Part shown: in pieces, positions 34,623 through 44,020 of the stretch
Position numbering within the stretch: the stretch's first letter is position 1
How the letters are laid out: each line of letters begins with the position of its first letter
DNA from: Nostoc sp. UHCC 0926
Lineage (GTDB): Bacteria > Cyanobacteriota > Cyanobacteriia > Cyanobacteriales > Nostocaceae
DNA length: 64,000 nt
Direction: 5' to 3'
Assembly (NCBI RefSeq): GCF_028623165.1
Contig: NZ_CP117772.1
Location: 496,001 to 560,000 of the forward strand
Position numbers and translations under genes: made by a program
The notes under the pieces: generated by a model
Database searches by the model: none
What the model was told of the DNA's origin: nothing
The model's input: the letters and a program-made list of their open reading frames with translations, nothing else

Positions 34623-37239
34623 CTAAAATTTGACGTGGCTGTAAAACACTCGTTTTACATTCTCGGCGGCAGTCACGTAGAACAACACGATCGCTCCTAG
34701 AACCAGCACAAAAGTCAACGGCAACGGTTGAAATCCGAGTAAGGTTGCCAACGGTGTCCAGGGAATGATTATTGTCACTCCAATAGTCGTCAGCGTTGCC
34801 ATCAACAAGTATTTTCCCGGCTTACTGTTGAAAATGGATTGGCGGGTACGAATGACTAGCACAACCAGCGATGCAGAGATTACAGATTCCAAAAACCAGC
34901 CTGTTCTAAACTTTTCTGGTTGAGCGTGCAGCAGCAACAGCAGCGCCGCAAACGTGAGGTAATCAAATACTGAACTCAGCAAACCAAACACGATCATGAA
35001 GTTACGGATAAATTTGATATCCATCCGGCGAGGTTTGTTGACTAACTCCTTGTCTACCCGATCAGTAGCGATCGTCAATTCCGGGAAATCGGTAAGTAGG
35101 TTCGTCAGCAAAATCTGACTGGGTAGCAGCGGCAAAAAGGGCAGAAACAGAGAAATTCCTGCCATACTAAACATATTGCCAAAATTGGCGCTAGTTGCCA
35201 TAAATACATACTTTAAAGTGTTGGCAAATGTCACCCGTCCTTCCTTTACGCCTTCGATGAGGACATTCAAATCCTTTGCCATCAACACAATATCAGCAGC
35301 TTCTTTAGCAACATCGACTGCACTTTCAACGGAGATGCCAACATCAGCAGCATGAAGCGCAGAGGCATCGTTAATACCATCTCCCAGATATCCAACTACA
35401 TTCCCCGCTTTTTTAAGGGCGATAATGATGCGCTCCTTTTGGTTTGGCTCTACCTCGGTAAAGACATTTGTATCTTGTACCCGATGCATCAAGGCTTCAT
35501 CACTGAGCTTTTCTAGTTCGGAGCCTGTCAACGCCTTTGGTTCAGGCAGTCCTACCTGCTGAATGATGCTCATCGCAACCGCTTTGCTGTCTCCGGTAAT
35601 CATCTTCGGGGTGATTCCCAGTAGTTGCAACTCTTTGAGGGTGTCAGCGATGCCAGCTTTGGGCGGATCGAAGAGAGCGAGGTAGCCGAGAAATGTCATG
35701 TTAGTTTCATCGTCTTTGCTGAAAGAATCTTGATTAAAATCACGATAAGCCACACCCAAGGCTCTAAATCCCTTACTACCCAAGTCTTCAGCCTGTTGGT
35801 GGAGTTTTTGTCGCTGATCTGCAATAGCGATCGCTTTCCCCTCAGCAGTCTCAACAGTTGAGCAAACATCCAGAATATTTTTTAGTGCGCCTTTAGTGAT
35901 AATCAGATGCGTACTCTCTGTCTTAAACAGGATGCTTAGACGTTTGCGGTTAAAGTCATAGGGTACTTCATCTAGCTTTTGATAGCCAGAAATATCGAAT
36001 GTTTTGTATTCGCGAATCGCTGCATCAATGGGATTGACATAACCCGACTCAGATGCAGCATTCAAATAAGCGTAAAGTAGAACGCGATTCGCCTGCGGAG
36101 AGTCTACACCAACGCTTTCTTTCCCTTCCACATCAACCGCAGAGTGAATTTTCACCTCTCCTTCCGTCAGCGTACCCGTCTTATCGGTGCAAAACACATT
36201 CATGCTGCCAAAGTTTTCGATCGCGGGTAAGCGCTTCACGATCACCTGTTTTTTTCGCCATTTTCTTCGCACCACGAGCCAGATTAACGCTGACGATCGC
36301 AGGTAGCAGTTGAGGAGTCAAACCAACCGCCAGCGCCAGAGAAAATAGAAAGGATTCCAGTACTGGGCGATGGAGGTAGACGTTAGCGACAAAAATTAGA
36401 ACTACCAAAATTAGCGTTACTTCCATCAGAAAGTAGCCAAACTTGCTCAGTCCCCTTTCAAATTCCGTTTCGCTCGGTCTGAGTTTCAGGCGTTCCGATA
36501 CTTTGCCGAATTCAGTTTCTTTTCCAGTATGAACGACTATTGCTTTTGCCGTTCCACTAATAACATTAGTTCCCAGATACAGGGAATTGGTGCGTTGGCT
36601 CAGTCCAGTCTCAGATGGCAATACCCCACTGAGCTTGTCAACTGGATAGGTTTCTCCTGTCAGTGCTGCTTCATCCACCGATAGGTCTTTTGATTCTAAA
36701 ACTAGACAGTCGCCCGGAATATTTTTACCTGCACTCAGCAACACAATATCACCCCTGACCACTTCCTCATTGGGGATTTCTTGAGATTGACCATCTCTCA
36801 AAACAGTTGCTTTAACTTGCACTAATGCCAATAATTTTTCGACGGCATTCGAGGCTCCTTGCTCTTGCCAAAATCCTAATAGCCCACTGATGAAGACGAT
36901 CGTCAAAATGATTATGGCATCTGCCGCATCTTTCAGAAAAATCGATAGCACCGCCGCAAAAATCAGAATTAAGATAATCGGACTCTTAAACTGATTGAGC
37001 AACAGCATCCATGCACTCGATTTGTGTTTTTGTTTGAGGCTGTTTGCGCCGAACTCGCTTAGGCGTTGTTTGGCATCTTGACGGCTTAACCCTGCGGTTG
37101 TAGAGTGCATCTGCTGAAGCACCTGATCCGTGGATAAGCTCCAAAATGTGGACAGTTGGGGATTCATTGGTTTGATTTGCGGTAAATCTTTTGGCTGCCT
37201 AACGCGACTCGGCAAAGTGCTGTCGAATCTTGACAGCAA
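34623..37239 (-). pseudogene. P-type cation ATPase (MgtA-like), frameshifted at an A7 run
   Basis: Two overlapping frames make one protein of about 870 residues. The N-part (37239 to about 36250) has the cation-ATPase N-terminus (STFWSLSTDQVLQQMHSTTA), four membrane segments and the actuator motif ALTGETYPV. The C-part has the phosphorylation site CTDKTGTLTEG, the hinge GDGINDASALHAADVGISVE and six C-terminal membrane helices. This build matches Mg2+-importing (MgtA/MgtB) ATPases of the P3B type. The frames meet at seven T on the plus strand (36249-36255); with six the protein reads KKMAKKQVIVKRLPAIENFG without a break. The ATG at 37167-37165 (MNPQLS) is an alternative start. One of the paired leader repeats lies upstream (37388-37490). 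Confidence 0.85.
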
Positions 37240-37387
37240 TTTGATGATCAGTCATCTTGTCTAACTGTTTCAATGCCTACGACGCGGCCACCAAGTGTAC
37301 ACACAAGTCTTTTAGAGTTACTGCGTAACTTAGGGTAGGTTAATTTTTGCAGGTCGATGCAACTAAGGTGTAAGTTAAGAAACTTGT

Positions 37388-37490
37388 GTTGGTATTAGTG
37401 TGATAGGCAGTTGTTTTATTTCCTGAATGAATTGATTGAATACAGTACAAAACGTAACTGAAAATGCACGAGTTAAGCTCTATTGACTTT
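37388..37490 (-). promoter_or_regulatory. Leader repeat B, copy 1 (paired with 45143-45245)
   Basis: GTTGGTATTAGTGTG, then GTTGTTTTATTTCCTGAATG, AATTGATTGAATAC and AAACGTAAC are shared almost base for base with 45143-45245. Each copy lies 50-150 bases upstream of a minus-strand gene. Non-coding. Probably a common promoter or 5' leader, otherwise a dispersed repeat. Confidence 0.55.
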
Positions 37491-37528
37491 ACCCTTCAGA
37501 ATCTCACCAAACTGATAACGTTTATCTG

Positions 37529-38203
37529 TCAAGTGTTCGGGAGAAAAATACGATAAGATTCGCTGTCTACCAGAATTCTGAAACCCAGCCACATCAGAAC
37601 GAAGGGGAAAATCTTGCTAGCATAACGGCTGAGTATCAAAGCGATACCAGGTAGACGAGTCAGATTATAGGACATAAACAGCCAGCAAAAAATAATAAAA
37701 TAGCAAACTGGTACGATCACAGTGAGATTTTGGATTGAGCTAGTGGCAAACAGGGGGATATAGATGCCAAGATTGTTGCCGCCGTTAGCAATTGTTACTG
37801 AGGAGACGCGATAGGTCTGGGGATCGCGGATTACGTCCCAGAGCGATCGCTTTCTGGAATCAAATCCTCGAAATTTAGAGTTTCTTTTCAGATTGGCTGA
37901 CTTATCCTCTGCTGAGTCATCCTTATTCAGGTTGAGTAGATTGTTCAAGCCAATGAGTATTGGCAGAATCCCCAGTAAACCGGTCCAAGTTGACGGAATT
38001 ACTAAACCCAGTAAGAAACCAAGTAAACTTACTATTACTAATGCCGTGAATCCTAGAATCTCACCAACTACAACATGTTGAGGACGAAAAGTCCGATTAA
38101 CCTCACTGAAGAAAGCAGTCAAATAAATATTGTCATCAAATGTTGTTGCCACAGCCGTAGCTAGCCCAATCTTAATTGTTGCAATTAACCAATCCATTAC
38201 CAT
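37529..38203 (-). CDS. CadD-family cadmium/cation resistance transporter
   Basis: A 224-residue membrane protein with about five to six hydrophobic segments. The N-terminus WLIATIKIGLATAVATTFDD followed by NIYLTAFFSEVNRTFRPQHV is the conserved start of CadD transporters, with an acidic pair inside helix 1. A long hydrophilic loop (residues about 100-135) separates two halves. CadD proteins confer resistance to cadmium in Gram-positives; in cyanobacteria the substrate is unproven. It stands near a P-type ATPase and ZIP gene, consistent with a metal/ion theme. The gene is preceded by its own upstream region. Confidence 0.8.
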   Translation of the reverse strand: MVMDWLIATIKIGLATAVATTFDDNIYLTAFFSEVNRTFRPQHVVVGEILGFTALVIVSLLGFLLGLVIPSTWTGLLGILPILIGLNNLLNLNKDDSAEDKSANLKRNSKFRGFDSRKRSLWDVIRDPQTYRVSSVTIANGGNNLGIYIPLFATSSIQNLTVIVPVCYFIIFCWLFMSYNLTRLPGIALILSRYASKIFPFVLMWLGFRILVDSESYRIFLPNT

Positions 38204-38417
38204 TCCTCACTCAACACCTATCTGATGATCAAAACTAGTGATCGCTCAATCTTTGTAGAGAATTTCCACAATATCGATATGATAATGTGAGTATCGCATA
38301 TTGGGTGTAACGAGGGGGCAAGTTTGGTAGTTTATATATCAAGCGGTGCTTTGAATTTATCCCCCATCTCCAATTCATCCGGCAATTTCCATCACCTAAT
38401 TTATCAAAGGAGTTATT

Positions 38418-39674
38418 ATGATTAGCCGTTTGATTGACTTTCTGCCTAAATGCAAAGGTCAAAATATCTTACGGTCGCTCAGATCAGCCACTTGTAGCTC
38501 GGCTACCTACAGGTTTGCAATTCGATTTTCCATCGGACTTGTCTTGATTTTGGTCTTGCCTCTAGTTTTTAACGGTCATGCTGTTGCTGCTTCTGAATCT
38601 GGTAATCAGTTCCAACTATCCAAAAGCTCCATAATTCAGTTACTGGAAACTGTGGGACTGTTTATGGGGGGGATAATTTTCTGTGTAATTTTGGATCGCT
38701 GGTTTTCTCAGCGTTCTGCTCAATCTAGCAACACGCCCTTAGCAGAGCAGGCGCGGCGGCTCAAGCAGCTCAAAATTGGATATCCAGAGGGGATGACAAA
38801 TCTGGAAGTTCTTCGGACTCAAGGCTTGCTAGAAACGCGTTTGCAACCTTATGGGCTGATTGTCACCTGGACAAGCTTTTTATCAGCCTCTTCTCTGATA
38901 GAAGCACTTAGCAACGGGACGATTGACTTCTGCGGCGGCGGTGGTACGGCCAGCATCTTCTCTCAAGCGGCGGATCATGTATTTGTGCGGGTGGCTAAAG
39001 AAAAATATACCGCTCCCAAAGGTCAAGCAATTCTGGTGCCAGAAGATTCGCCGATTCAGACACTAGCAGACCTGAAGGGTAAAAAGATTGCTTTTGACAA
39101 AGGCTCAAGCGCACATTATATACTTGTGCGATCGCTGGCAAAAGTCGGTCTAGATTTTAGTGACATCGAGCCAGTTTATCTGACACAACCGGAGGCGCTG
39201 CCCCAATTCCACCGGCGTGAAATCGATGCTTGGGTGATTTGGGTTCCCTACACAGCTACTCTTGCCCGAAGCGCTTACCCAGGGCGATCGATTACAGACC
39301 TAGAGAGCATATTTGGTGACAAAACCTCCGTGGAAGTTCCCACTTATTACTACGCGATTCCAGAACTGGTACGCGACTATCCCGACTTGCTTAAGGTGAT
39401 TTTAGAAGAGGTAAACGAAGCTGGAACTTGGGCTAAGAAACAGGAATTAGAAGCTGTTCAACGATTGGCTAAACACCATGAAATCGATCCATCCATCGTA
39501 GAAATTTTACAGAAACATAGTGGTGAACGCGCCATCATTCCGATTGACGACCAATCGCTCGATGCTCTACAGCATCAGGCAAATATATTTAGAGATTTAA
39601 ATCTGATTCCTGAGCGGGTGAATGTGAAAGATGGAACCTATAGTTTGCAGACCAAGCAAAACTGGACTTATTAA
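38418..39674 (+). CDS. Membrane-anchored ABC substrate-binding protein (sulfonate/taurine type)
   Basis: A 418-residue protein; AAAGGAG lies 7 bases before the ATG. Residues about 32-58 form a hydrophobic leader (FSIGLVLILVLPLVFNGHAV) and a second hydrophobic stretch (VGLFMGGIIFCVILDRWF) lies near 78-95. The rest is a periplasmic binding fold of the SsuA/TauA class: LKIGYPEGMTNLEVLRTQG, SLIEALSNGTIDFCGGGGTA, LADLKGKKIAFDKGSSAHYI and AWVIWVPYTATLARS. No permease or ATPase gene is adjacent, so it is an orphan component or works with a transporter encoded elsewhere. It is the only plus-strand gene in this block. Confidence 0.8.
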   Translation: MISRLIDFLPKCKGQNILRSLRSATCSSATYRFAIRFSIGLVLILVLPLVFNGHAVAASESGNQFQLSKSSIIQLLETVGLFMGGIIFCVILDRWFSQRSAQSSNTPLAEQARRLKQLKIGYPEGMTNLEVLRTQGLLETRLQPYGLIVTWTSFLSASSLIEALSNGTIDFCGGGGTASIFSQAADHVFVRVAKEKYTAPKGQAILVPEDSPIQTLADLKGKKIAFDKGSSAHYILVRSLAKVGLDFSDIEPVYLTQPEALPQFHRREIDAWVIWVPYTATLARSAYPGRSITDLESIFGDKTSVEVPTYYYAIPELVRDYPDLLKVILEEVNEAGTWAKKQELEAVQRLAKHHEIDPSIVEILQKHSGERAIIPIDDQSLDALQHQANIFRDLNLIPERVNVKDGTYSLQTKQNWTY

Positions 39675-39728
39675 AATAATTCGTAATTCGTAATTCTAAT
39701 TCGTAATGATGCTCCTACGTCGAGCAAG

Positions 39729-40541
39729 TTATTGGTCTAAATCTCGTCGTGCTAAGGCTTGAATCTCAGTCCGCAGTGCAGTAATTTCTGCTTGCAGGGC
39801 TTGAATTGATTTTGTACCCGCCAGTTCTGCTTGATCATTCTCGGCATCCTGACCAACAAAGAATGTTGCCAGGGTTGCCGTCACATAACCACTGATCGCA
39901 AAGGCATACAGTGCCAGGAAAAAACATAGTACCCGCCCTTCTGCCGTTTTTGGAAAGTAATCAGACCCGATCGTAGTCATCACCATTGCCGTCCACCACA
40001 GCGCAGTACCATAATCGGCGATCGTGCCATCAGGAAGTTCGCGCTCAAACGCATAAATTCCAGCCGCTCCAATTAGAGTGACAATTATGGTTAATCCCAT
40101 CACATAGCCAAACCCTCGCCGCCCAATACTGGCTCCCAGGACTCGCATTCCTTTGTTGGTTCGTGTCATCACTCGCAACAACTGTAACCCTCGAACTGCA
40201 TGAACTGATTGCAAAGACTGCATAAATCGCAGAATGCGAAAGATTCGCAGCGCTGGAATAAACAGTGAAAAAGCAGTCAACCAGTTATGTCGAAGGTAAG
40301 AAATTCTGCGAGGGGCGAGGATAAATTTGATACCAAAATCCACGATAAAGGCGATCCAAATGATAGCGGCGATCGCTTCTAGTAGAGGATTCAGTCCCCA
40401 AACTAGCTCAACGATAAAAAGTCCCAACCAAGCAAAGCCCAGCACCAACATCGGCGTTTCTAGCCAATCTTCCAACTGTTGTAGAACCTCATTGCGCTCT
40501 TGATCTAACGCGGGCTTTGACCGTTGGTTCAGATAGCTCAT
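39729..40541 (-). CDS. Voltage-gated-like ion channel with atypical filter
   Basis: A 270-residue protein with six hydrophobic segments. The S4-like stretch is FSLFIPALRIFRILRFMQSL and RGLQLLRVMTRTNKGMRV, with regularly spaced Arg. The pore region is YGTALWWTAMVMTTIGSDYF, where K+ channels have TVGYGD; TIGSD keeps the Gly but replaces Tyr-Gly with Ser. S6 follows (VLCFFLALYAFAISGYVTAT). The C-terminus (QALQAEITALRTEIQALARR) is a coiled coil that could hold the tetramer together. The TTxGSDYFP filter resembles that of a group of bacterial ion transporters; selectivity is uncertain. The ATG overlaps the stop of the CbpM-like gene, so the two are co-translated. Confidence 0.8.
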   Translation of the reverse strand: MSYLNQRSKPALDQERNEVLQQLEDWLETPMLVLGFAWLGLFIVELVWGLNPLLEAIAAIIWIAFIVDFGIKFILAPRRISYLRHNWLTAFSLFIPALRIFRILRFMQSLQSVHAVRGLQLLRVMTRTNKGMRVLGASIGRRGFGYVMGLTIIVTLIGAAGIYAFERELPDGTIADYGTALWWTAMVMTTIGSDYFPKTAEGRVLCFFLALYAFAISGYVTATLATFFVGQDAENDQAELAGTKSIQALQAEITALRTEIQALARRDLDQ

Positions 40542-40849
40542 AATGAGTTCGATGAATGAGACTGATACACCTTTAGCTGTGCCCGTAATTGAGCGATTTC
40601 AGTCGTCATATCTAGCACCATTGCCGCTCCGACTAAGTTCAGCCCCAAATCTCGACGCAAGCGTTGAATCTGAGCAATTCGCGCAATCTCGCGGGAATGT
40701 AGCAAATCACCGATGGGTTCGATTACGCCTAACTCAACGTAAAACTTTACCAGCGTAATCGAAGTCTTAGTGATCAACGCAGCATATTCAAAGCTGTAAA
40801 GTTGCTCACCTTCGAGTGAAACCACGGTTTTTGAAAGGCTGAAGGTCAT
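40538..40849 (-). CDS. CbpM-like chaperone modulator (MerR-type)
   Basis: A 103-residue protein with a MerR-like helix-turn-helix: ALITKTSITLVKFYVELGVI, then EPIGDLLHSREIARIAQIQR and LRRDLGLNLVGAAMVLDMTT. CbpM proteins bind the J-domain of CbpA and inhibit it. The gene follows the CbpA gene by about 135 bases and overlaps the channel gene by 4 bases, so all three are probably one operon. Confidence 0.8.
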   Translation of the reverse strand: MTFSLSKTVVSLEGEQLYSFEYAALITKTSITLVKFYVELGVIEPIGDLLHSREIARIAQIQRLRRDLGLNLVGAAMVLDMTTEIAQLRAQLKVYQSHSSNSL

Positions 40850-40985
40850 ACAATTTTAGATTTTAGATTTTAGATTTTGGATTGACCCCACAGATAAATC
40901 TAGGGGCTTGAGAATTTTAGATTTCGGATTTTCGATTTATTCTACAGATAAATCTGCTTGCTCTGTACCACTAAGGAAATACTGG

Positions 40986-41930
40986 TCATAATTTTATCTC
41001 CTCTAATTGGGTGCGTGGGTTAAAGCTAGTGTTTGCCTGGATTTTTTCGTAGTATTCTTGCTCGATCGCACTCAGGTCTTGCGGCGTGACAATCTGAAGT
41101 TTGGCAAATAAGTCACCTCGTCCCCCTTTTGGCAACGTCCAGCCTTTGCCGCGCAGTCTGAGCGATTGCCCCGATCGCACCCCTTTAGGAACTTTCATCA
41201 TCACGCTACCATCGGGGGTTGGTACGCTGATTTCTGCCCCTAAAACCGCTTCATCGGGGCGAATTGGAATGTCACAAACCAAATCATCGCCCTCAAATCG
41301 AAAGAAGGAATGAGTTAACACCTCGATAGTTAAATATAAATCGCCGCGCTGTTGAGAGAACGGACTAGGACGACCTTTACCCTTGAGCCGAATTCGACTA
41401 CCTGGTTTTGCACCTGCGGGAATGCGGACGTTGATCGTTTCCTCATCGAGTTGTAAACGCTTTTGGACACCGTGAAATGCTTCAGAAAATGTCAGGGCGA
41501 TCGCAGCTTCGGTATCCGGTGCAGGAGCTTGAGAACGAAATCCCCCACTAAAATCATCAAAGCCACCAGTGGACGTTTTACGTGTCGCTCGACCCAGCAG
41601 ATCGTTGATAAACGAATCAAAATCGCCGTACTGATCGAAGTCGCCTGTCGCAACATTAGTGGAACTAGGTGGCGGTGCTTCAGTGTAACTAGGGTGATTC
41701 CAGTGCTGACCAAAGCGATCGTACTTCTGCCGTTTCTCTGGATCAGATAGTACTTCATTTGCTTCGTTTAGTTCTTTGAACTTTGTTTCTGCGTCTTTGT
41801 CTCCAGCATTGAGGTCAGGATGATATTTGCGGGCAAGCTTGCGATAAACCCGTTTGATTTCTTCAGGGGTTGCGGTTTTGCTCACTCCCAAAATGGCATA
41901 GTAGTCTTTAAAGTCCGTTGGAGTTGGCAT
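40986..41930 (-). CDS. cbpA: CbpA-type DnaJ co-chaperone
   Basis: A 314-residue protein. The J-domain (residues 8-73) carries the HPD motif in RKYHPDLNAGDKD. A Gly/Phe-rich linker follows (DFDQYGDFDSFINDLLGRAT, GGFDDFSGGF). Two C-terminal substrate-binding beta domains are present (AIALTFSEAFHGVQKRLQLD, GSRIRLKGKGRPSPFSQQRG, ISVPTPDGSVMMKVPKGVRS). The zinc-finger of DnaJ is absent, so it is a CbpA/DjlA-type co-chaperone that stimulates DnaK. It is followed by a CbpM-like gene, its known partner, and a channel gene. Confidence 0.9.
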   Translation of the reverse strand: MPTPTDFKDYYAILGVSKTATPEEIKRVYRKLARKYHPDLNAGDKDAETKFKELNEANEVLSDPEKRQKYDRFGQHWNHPSYTEAPPPSSTNVATGDFDQYGDFDSFINDLLGRATRKTSTGGFDDFSGGFRSQAPAPDTEAAIALTFSEAFHGVQKRLQLDEETINVRIPAGAKPGSRIRLKGKGRPSPFSQQRGDLYLTIEVLTHSFFRFEGDDLVCDIPIRPDEAVLGAEISVPTPDGSVMMKVPKGVRSGQSLRLRGKGWTLPKGGRGDLFAKLQIVTPQDLSAIEQEYYEKIQANTSFNPRTQLEEIKL

Positions 41931-41972
41931 CAGTGACCTCTCGATTGCAGGTTATTTTTTAATTTTGAATTG

Positions 41973-42209
41973 TTAATCTCCTGAGCCGATCATGTAAAGC
42001 GATCGCGGAAATATTCTGCCATTGTCAGCGCTGCGAACCACCTCGATCGCAATATTACCTGTTTTAAGAGCTTGTAACTGTGTATGTATATCTGGCAACC
42101 GTTTGGGAAAATGGATATCAATGATGCTACTTTGCACAGAGAGGACAGAACCAAGATTTTGCTCTTGGGAATGATTTGAGTGGGAAGATGATTTAATATT
42201 TGGTTCCAT
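41973..42209 (-). pseudogene. N-terminal remnant of an ATP synthase beta subunit (N-ATPase type)
   Basis: A 78-residue frame. LGSVLSVQSSIIDIHFPKRL and DIHTQLQALKTGNIAIEVV match the beta-barrel N-terminal domain of F-type beta subunits, most like those of the alternative Na+-type N-ATPases (G-V-xSVRGSVVDVxFPxxLP). The sequence then diverges (RSADNGRIFPRSLYMIGSGD) and stops before the nucleotide-binding domain. It is a fragment only 40 bases before the cbpA gene, on the same strand. Confidence 0.5.
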
Positions 42210-42224
42210 TTAAAGTTGACCTAT

Positions 42225-42512
42225 CTATAGAAATTTTTCCAGATTGCCGTTCAGACTAGATTCAATTTCATAGCTCGATTCGATTTTCCCCGAACCCACC
42301 ACCTTAAAGTAGTCTTGCAAAACCGAAGCGATCGCTGCACAAATATCCGGTGGTAGGGTGAACGTACTAACCAACGTCAACGGAATGCTGTTTTTTGTCG
42401 AAGCAGTTAAAGTCATTGCGATCGCTCTGTCGCCACTGATTCCTGCATTTCTTTCAACAAGCGTTGGCGGGTTTGCTCCACTTATGATTTTGCTTGAGCA
42501 TAGAATAAGCAT
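42225..42512 (-). pseudogene. Possible remnant of the N-ATPase b/delta-type subunit
   Basis: A 95-residue frame. Its second half, IPLTLVSTFTLPPDICAAIA followed by SVLQDYFKVVGSG and YEIESSLNGNLEKFL, resembles the C-terminal part of the fused b-delta subunit of N-ATPases (SAFxLPxxxxxxIxxxLxxxF...RFExxPxLxxGIxL). The N-terminal half has no match and lacks the long coiled coil. It is separated from the beta-like remnant by 15 bases, suggesting that a whole operon was reduced to two scraps. Confidence 0.35.
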
Positions 42513-42790
42513 TAACCAATGACTACCGCCTCAATCATCCAGATAATAAGCCCCCAAAAGTGTGAAAATAACTGCATCTCTAGGCTAACCATTTCTTTGG
42601 GTAACTCGTTGTAGCCATCTTGCGATCGCCATTAATTAGTCTGACACATTTCTGTTATAAATCATGTTTAACCAAGCGTTTGATTAGCGTATAAATTGTA
42701 TTTTTTGTGCTAACAACTTTCAAATCGTTAGGATTAAGTAAAATGTTCATCATGTTTGCTTATAAGCTATATTTGCTAATCAAATATGCT

Positions 42791-43204
42791 TTATTCTAAA
42801 TTCTCACTTAAGGGACAGTAGTCAGAGCAATCAAGTGCTTGTTCTGTGAGGACAATAGAGGGGTGTACTGTGCAGTATAAATAATGGTTGTTTGTAAAGA
42901 AGCGACAGTTCTGACAGGGAAGTTGATGGAAGCAGTTGAGCGCGATAATTTTTGCTCTTGTAACTTTCCAAACATCTAGCAATTTCAAAATGAAAATTGC
43001 CAAAAATATCATCGAGCAGAAGGGAATGAAAAACAATGCTTCATCAGGTGTCATGGCTCCTTCCGGTCTGATAAAATCTGGTTTTTTCACAGCCGGGTTG
43101 ACAATAATTAGCTTGGCTTTACTTAAAGGAACCAGATTTAAATTCCTTTTATCCAAAATATAAAAATTGATAAGTTTATCAGTAGACATATTATTTACAT
43201 TCAT
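42791..43204 (-). CDS. Cyanobacterial membrane protein with Cys-rich C-terminal domain
   Basis: A 137-residue protein. One hydrophobic segment (ALFFIPFCSMIFLAIFILKL) lies near residues 55-75. After it comes LPCQNCRFFTNNHYLYCTVH and PSIVLTEQALDCSDYCPLSE: a CxxC pair, then C, C and C, in a PCxxCxFFxxNxYLxCxVHP arrangement that recurs in small cyanobacterial proteins. It may bind a metal or be redox active. Function unknown. An in-frame ATG (MSTDKL) five codons downstream is an alternative start. Confidence 0.65.
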   Translation of the reverse strand: MNVNNMSTDKLINFYILDKRNLNLVPLSKAKLIIVNPAVKKPDFIRPEGAMTPDEALFFIPFCSMIFLAIFILKLLDVWKVTRAKIIALNCFHQLPCQNCRFFTNNHYLYCTVHPSIVLTEQALDCSDYCPLSENLE

Positions 43205-43242
43205 AGAAACTAGAGTTTTGTGAACAATACAAAGTTGGTGAG

Positions 43243-43980
43243 TTATTCAAGATAAGACGAGAACAGCATTGAAAGTGCAAAACTCCCGATAAACGTCAAG
43301 GTAGATAAGTTTGTATCTTGAGTTTGATGGGCTTCAGGAAGAATTTCTTCAACGATCGCCACCATCAAAGTACCTGTTGTAAATGCAAGTACAATTAACT
43401 TGGGAAGATCAGTTTGTCCGCGCAACCCCCAATAACCCAGCGTCGCACCCAGCCAAACAGGAATCAGAAATGCCGCAAGTAACCAAAATCGCTGTGTTCG
43501 CGGCATATTTTGACTCTTAAACTCTGCGTTGGTGACAAATCCTTCGGGAATGTGAGCCACAACTCTCCCCGATGCCAGAACTACGCCTAGATGAGCTGCG
43601 ATCGTCAAACTAGTGCCAATCATTAAGCCATCACCAAATAAGTCGATAGCAATGCTCAGAAAGATCACCCAACTAACACTATTATGATCAACGCCACGCA
43701 GTCGATTTTTGCTTAAATTGAGAAGCTGATTAATCCAGACAAAAAAAGCTCCACCTGAAAACAACGCTAAAATAGCAGCCCAAACAGGTTTAGCTATCGC
43801 AACTCTCGGTATCAGTTCGGTAGATGCTATCGCTAGCAGTACGCCAGCAGCAGCGTGTAGTGCAAGTCCTAATGTTTGTTTTGATGACGGTAAGGCTTCA
43901 GCAATCATTGCTCCCATGAAGTTGCTGACAACGGGCAAAGCTGATAGTGTTAGAGCAAATAGAAATTCCTGCATGGTCAC
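43243..43980 (-). CDS. ZIP-family metal transporter
   Basis: A 245-residue protein with eight hydrophobic segments. The N-terminal half begins MTMQEFLFALTLSALPVVSN and carries LALHAAAGVLLAIASTELIP; the key helix 4 and 5 motifs are IDLFGDGLMIGTS and VVAHIPEGFVTNAEF, where HxPEG is the metal-binding signature of ZIP transporters, and LMVAIVEEILPEAH near the end provides further ligands. It probably imports a divalent metal such as zinc into the cytoplasm. The intracellular His-rich loop is missing. The gene is complete and lies 40 bases from the next gene on the same strand. Confidence 0.85.
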   Translation of the reverse strand: MTMQEFLFALTLSALPVVSNFMGAMIAEALPSSKQTLGLALHAAAGVLLAIASTELIPRVAIAKPVWAAILALFSGGAFFVWINQLLNLSKNRLRGVDHNSVSWVIFLSIAIDLFGDGLMIGTSLTIAAHLGVVLASGRVVAHIPEGFVTNAEFKSQNMPRTQRFWLLAAFLIPVWLGATLGYWGLRGQTDLPKLIVLAFTTGTLMVAIVEEILPEAHQTQDTNLSTLTFIGSFALSMLFSSYLE

Positions 43981-44020
43981 GCTCCGCTAGTTGTAACAGA
44001 CTTTTTGATGTTTGATCGGT

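Noticed and set aside
37240..37520. Possible magnesium riboswitch before the Mg2+-type ATPase
   Set aside because: I could not make out an M-box or ykkC-like architecture. The only clear signal is the leader repeat shared with 45143.
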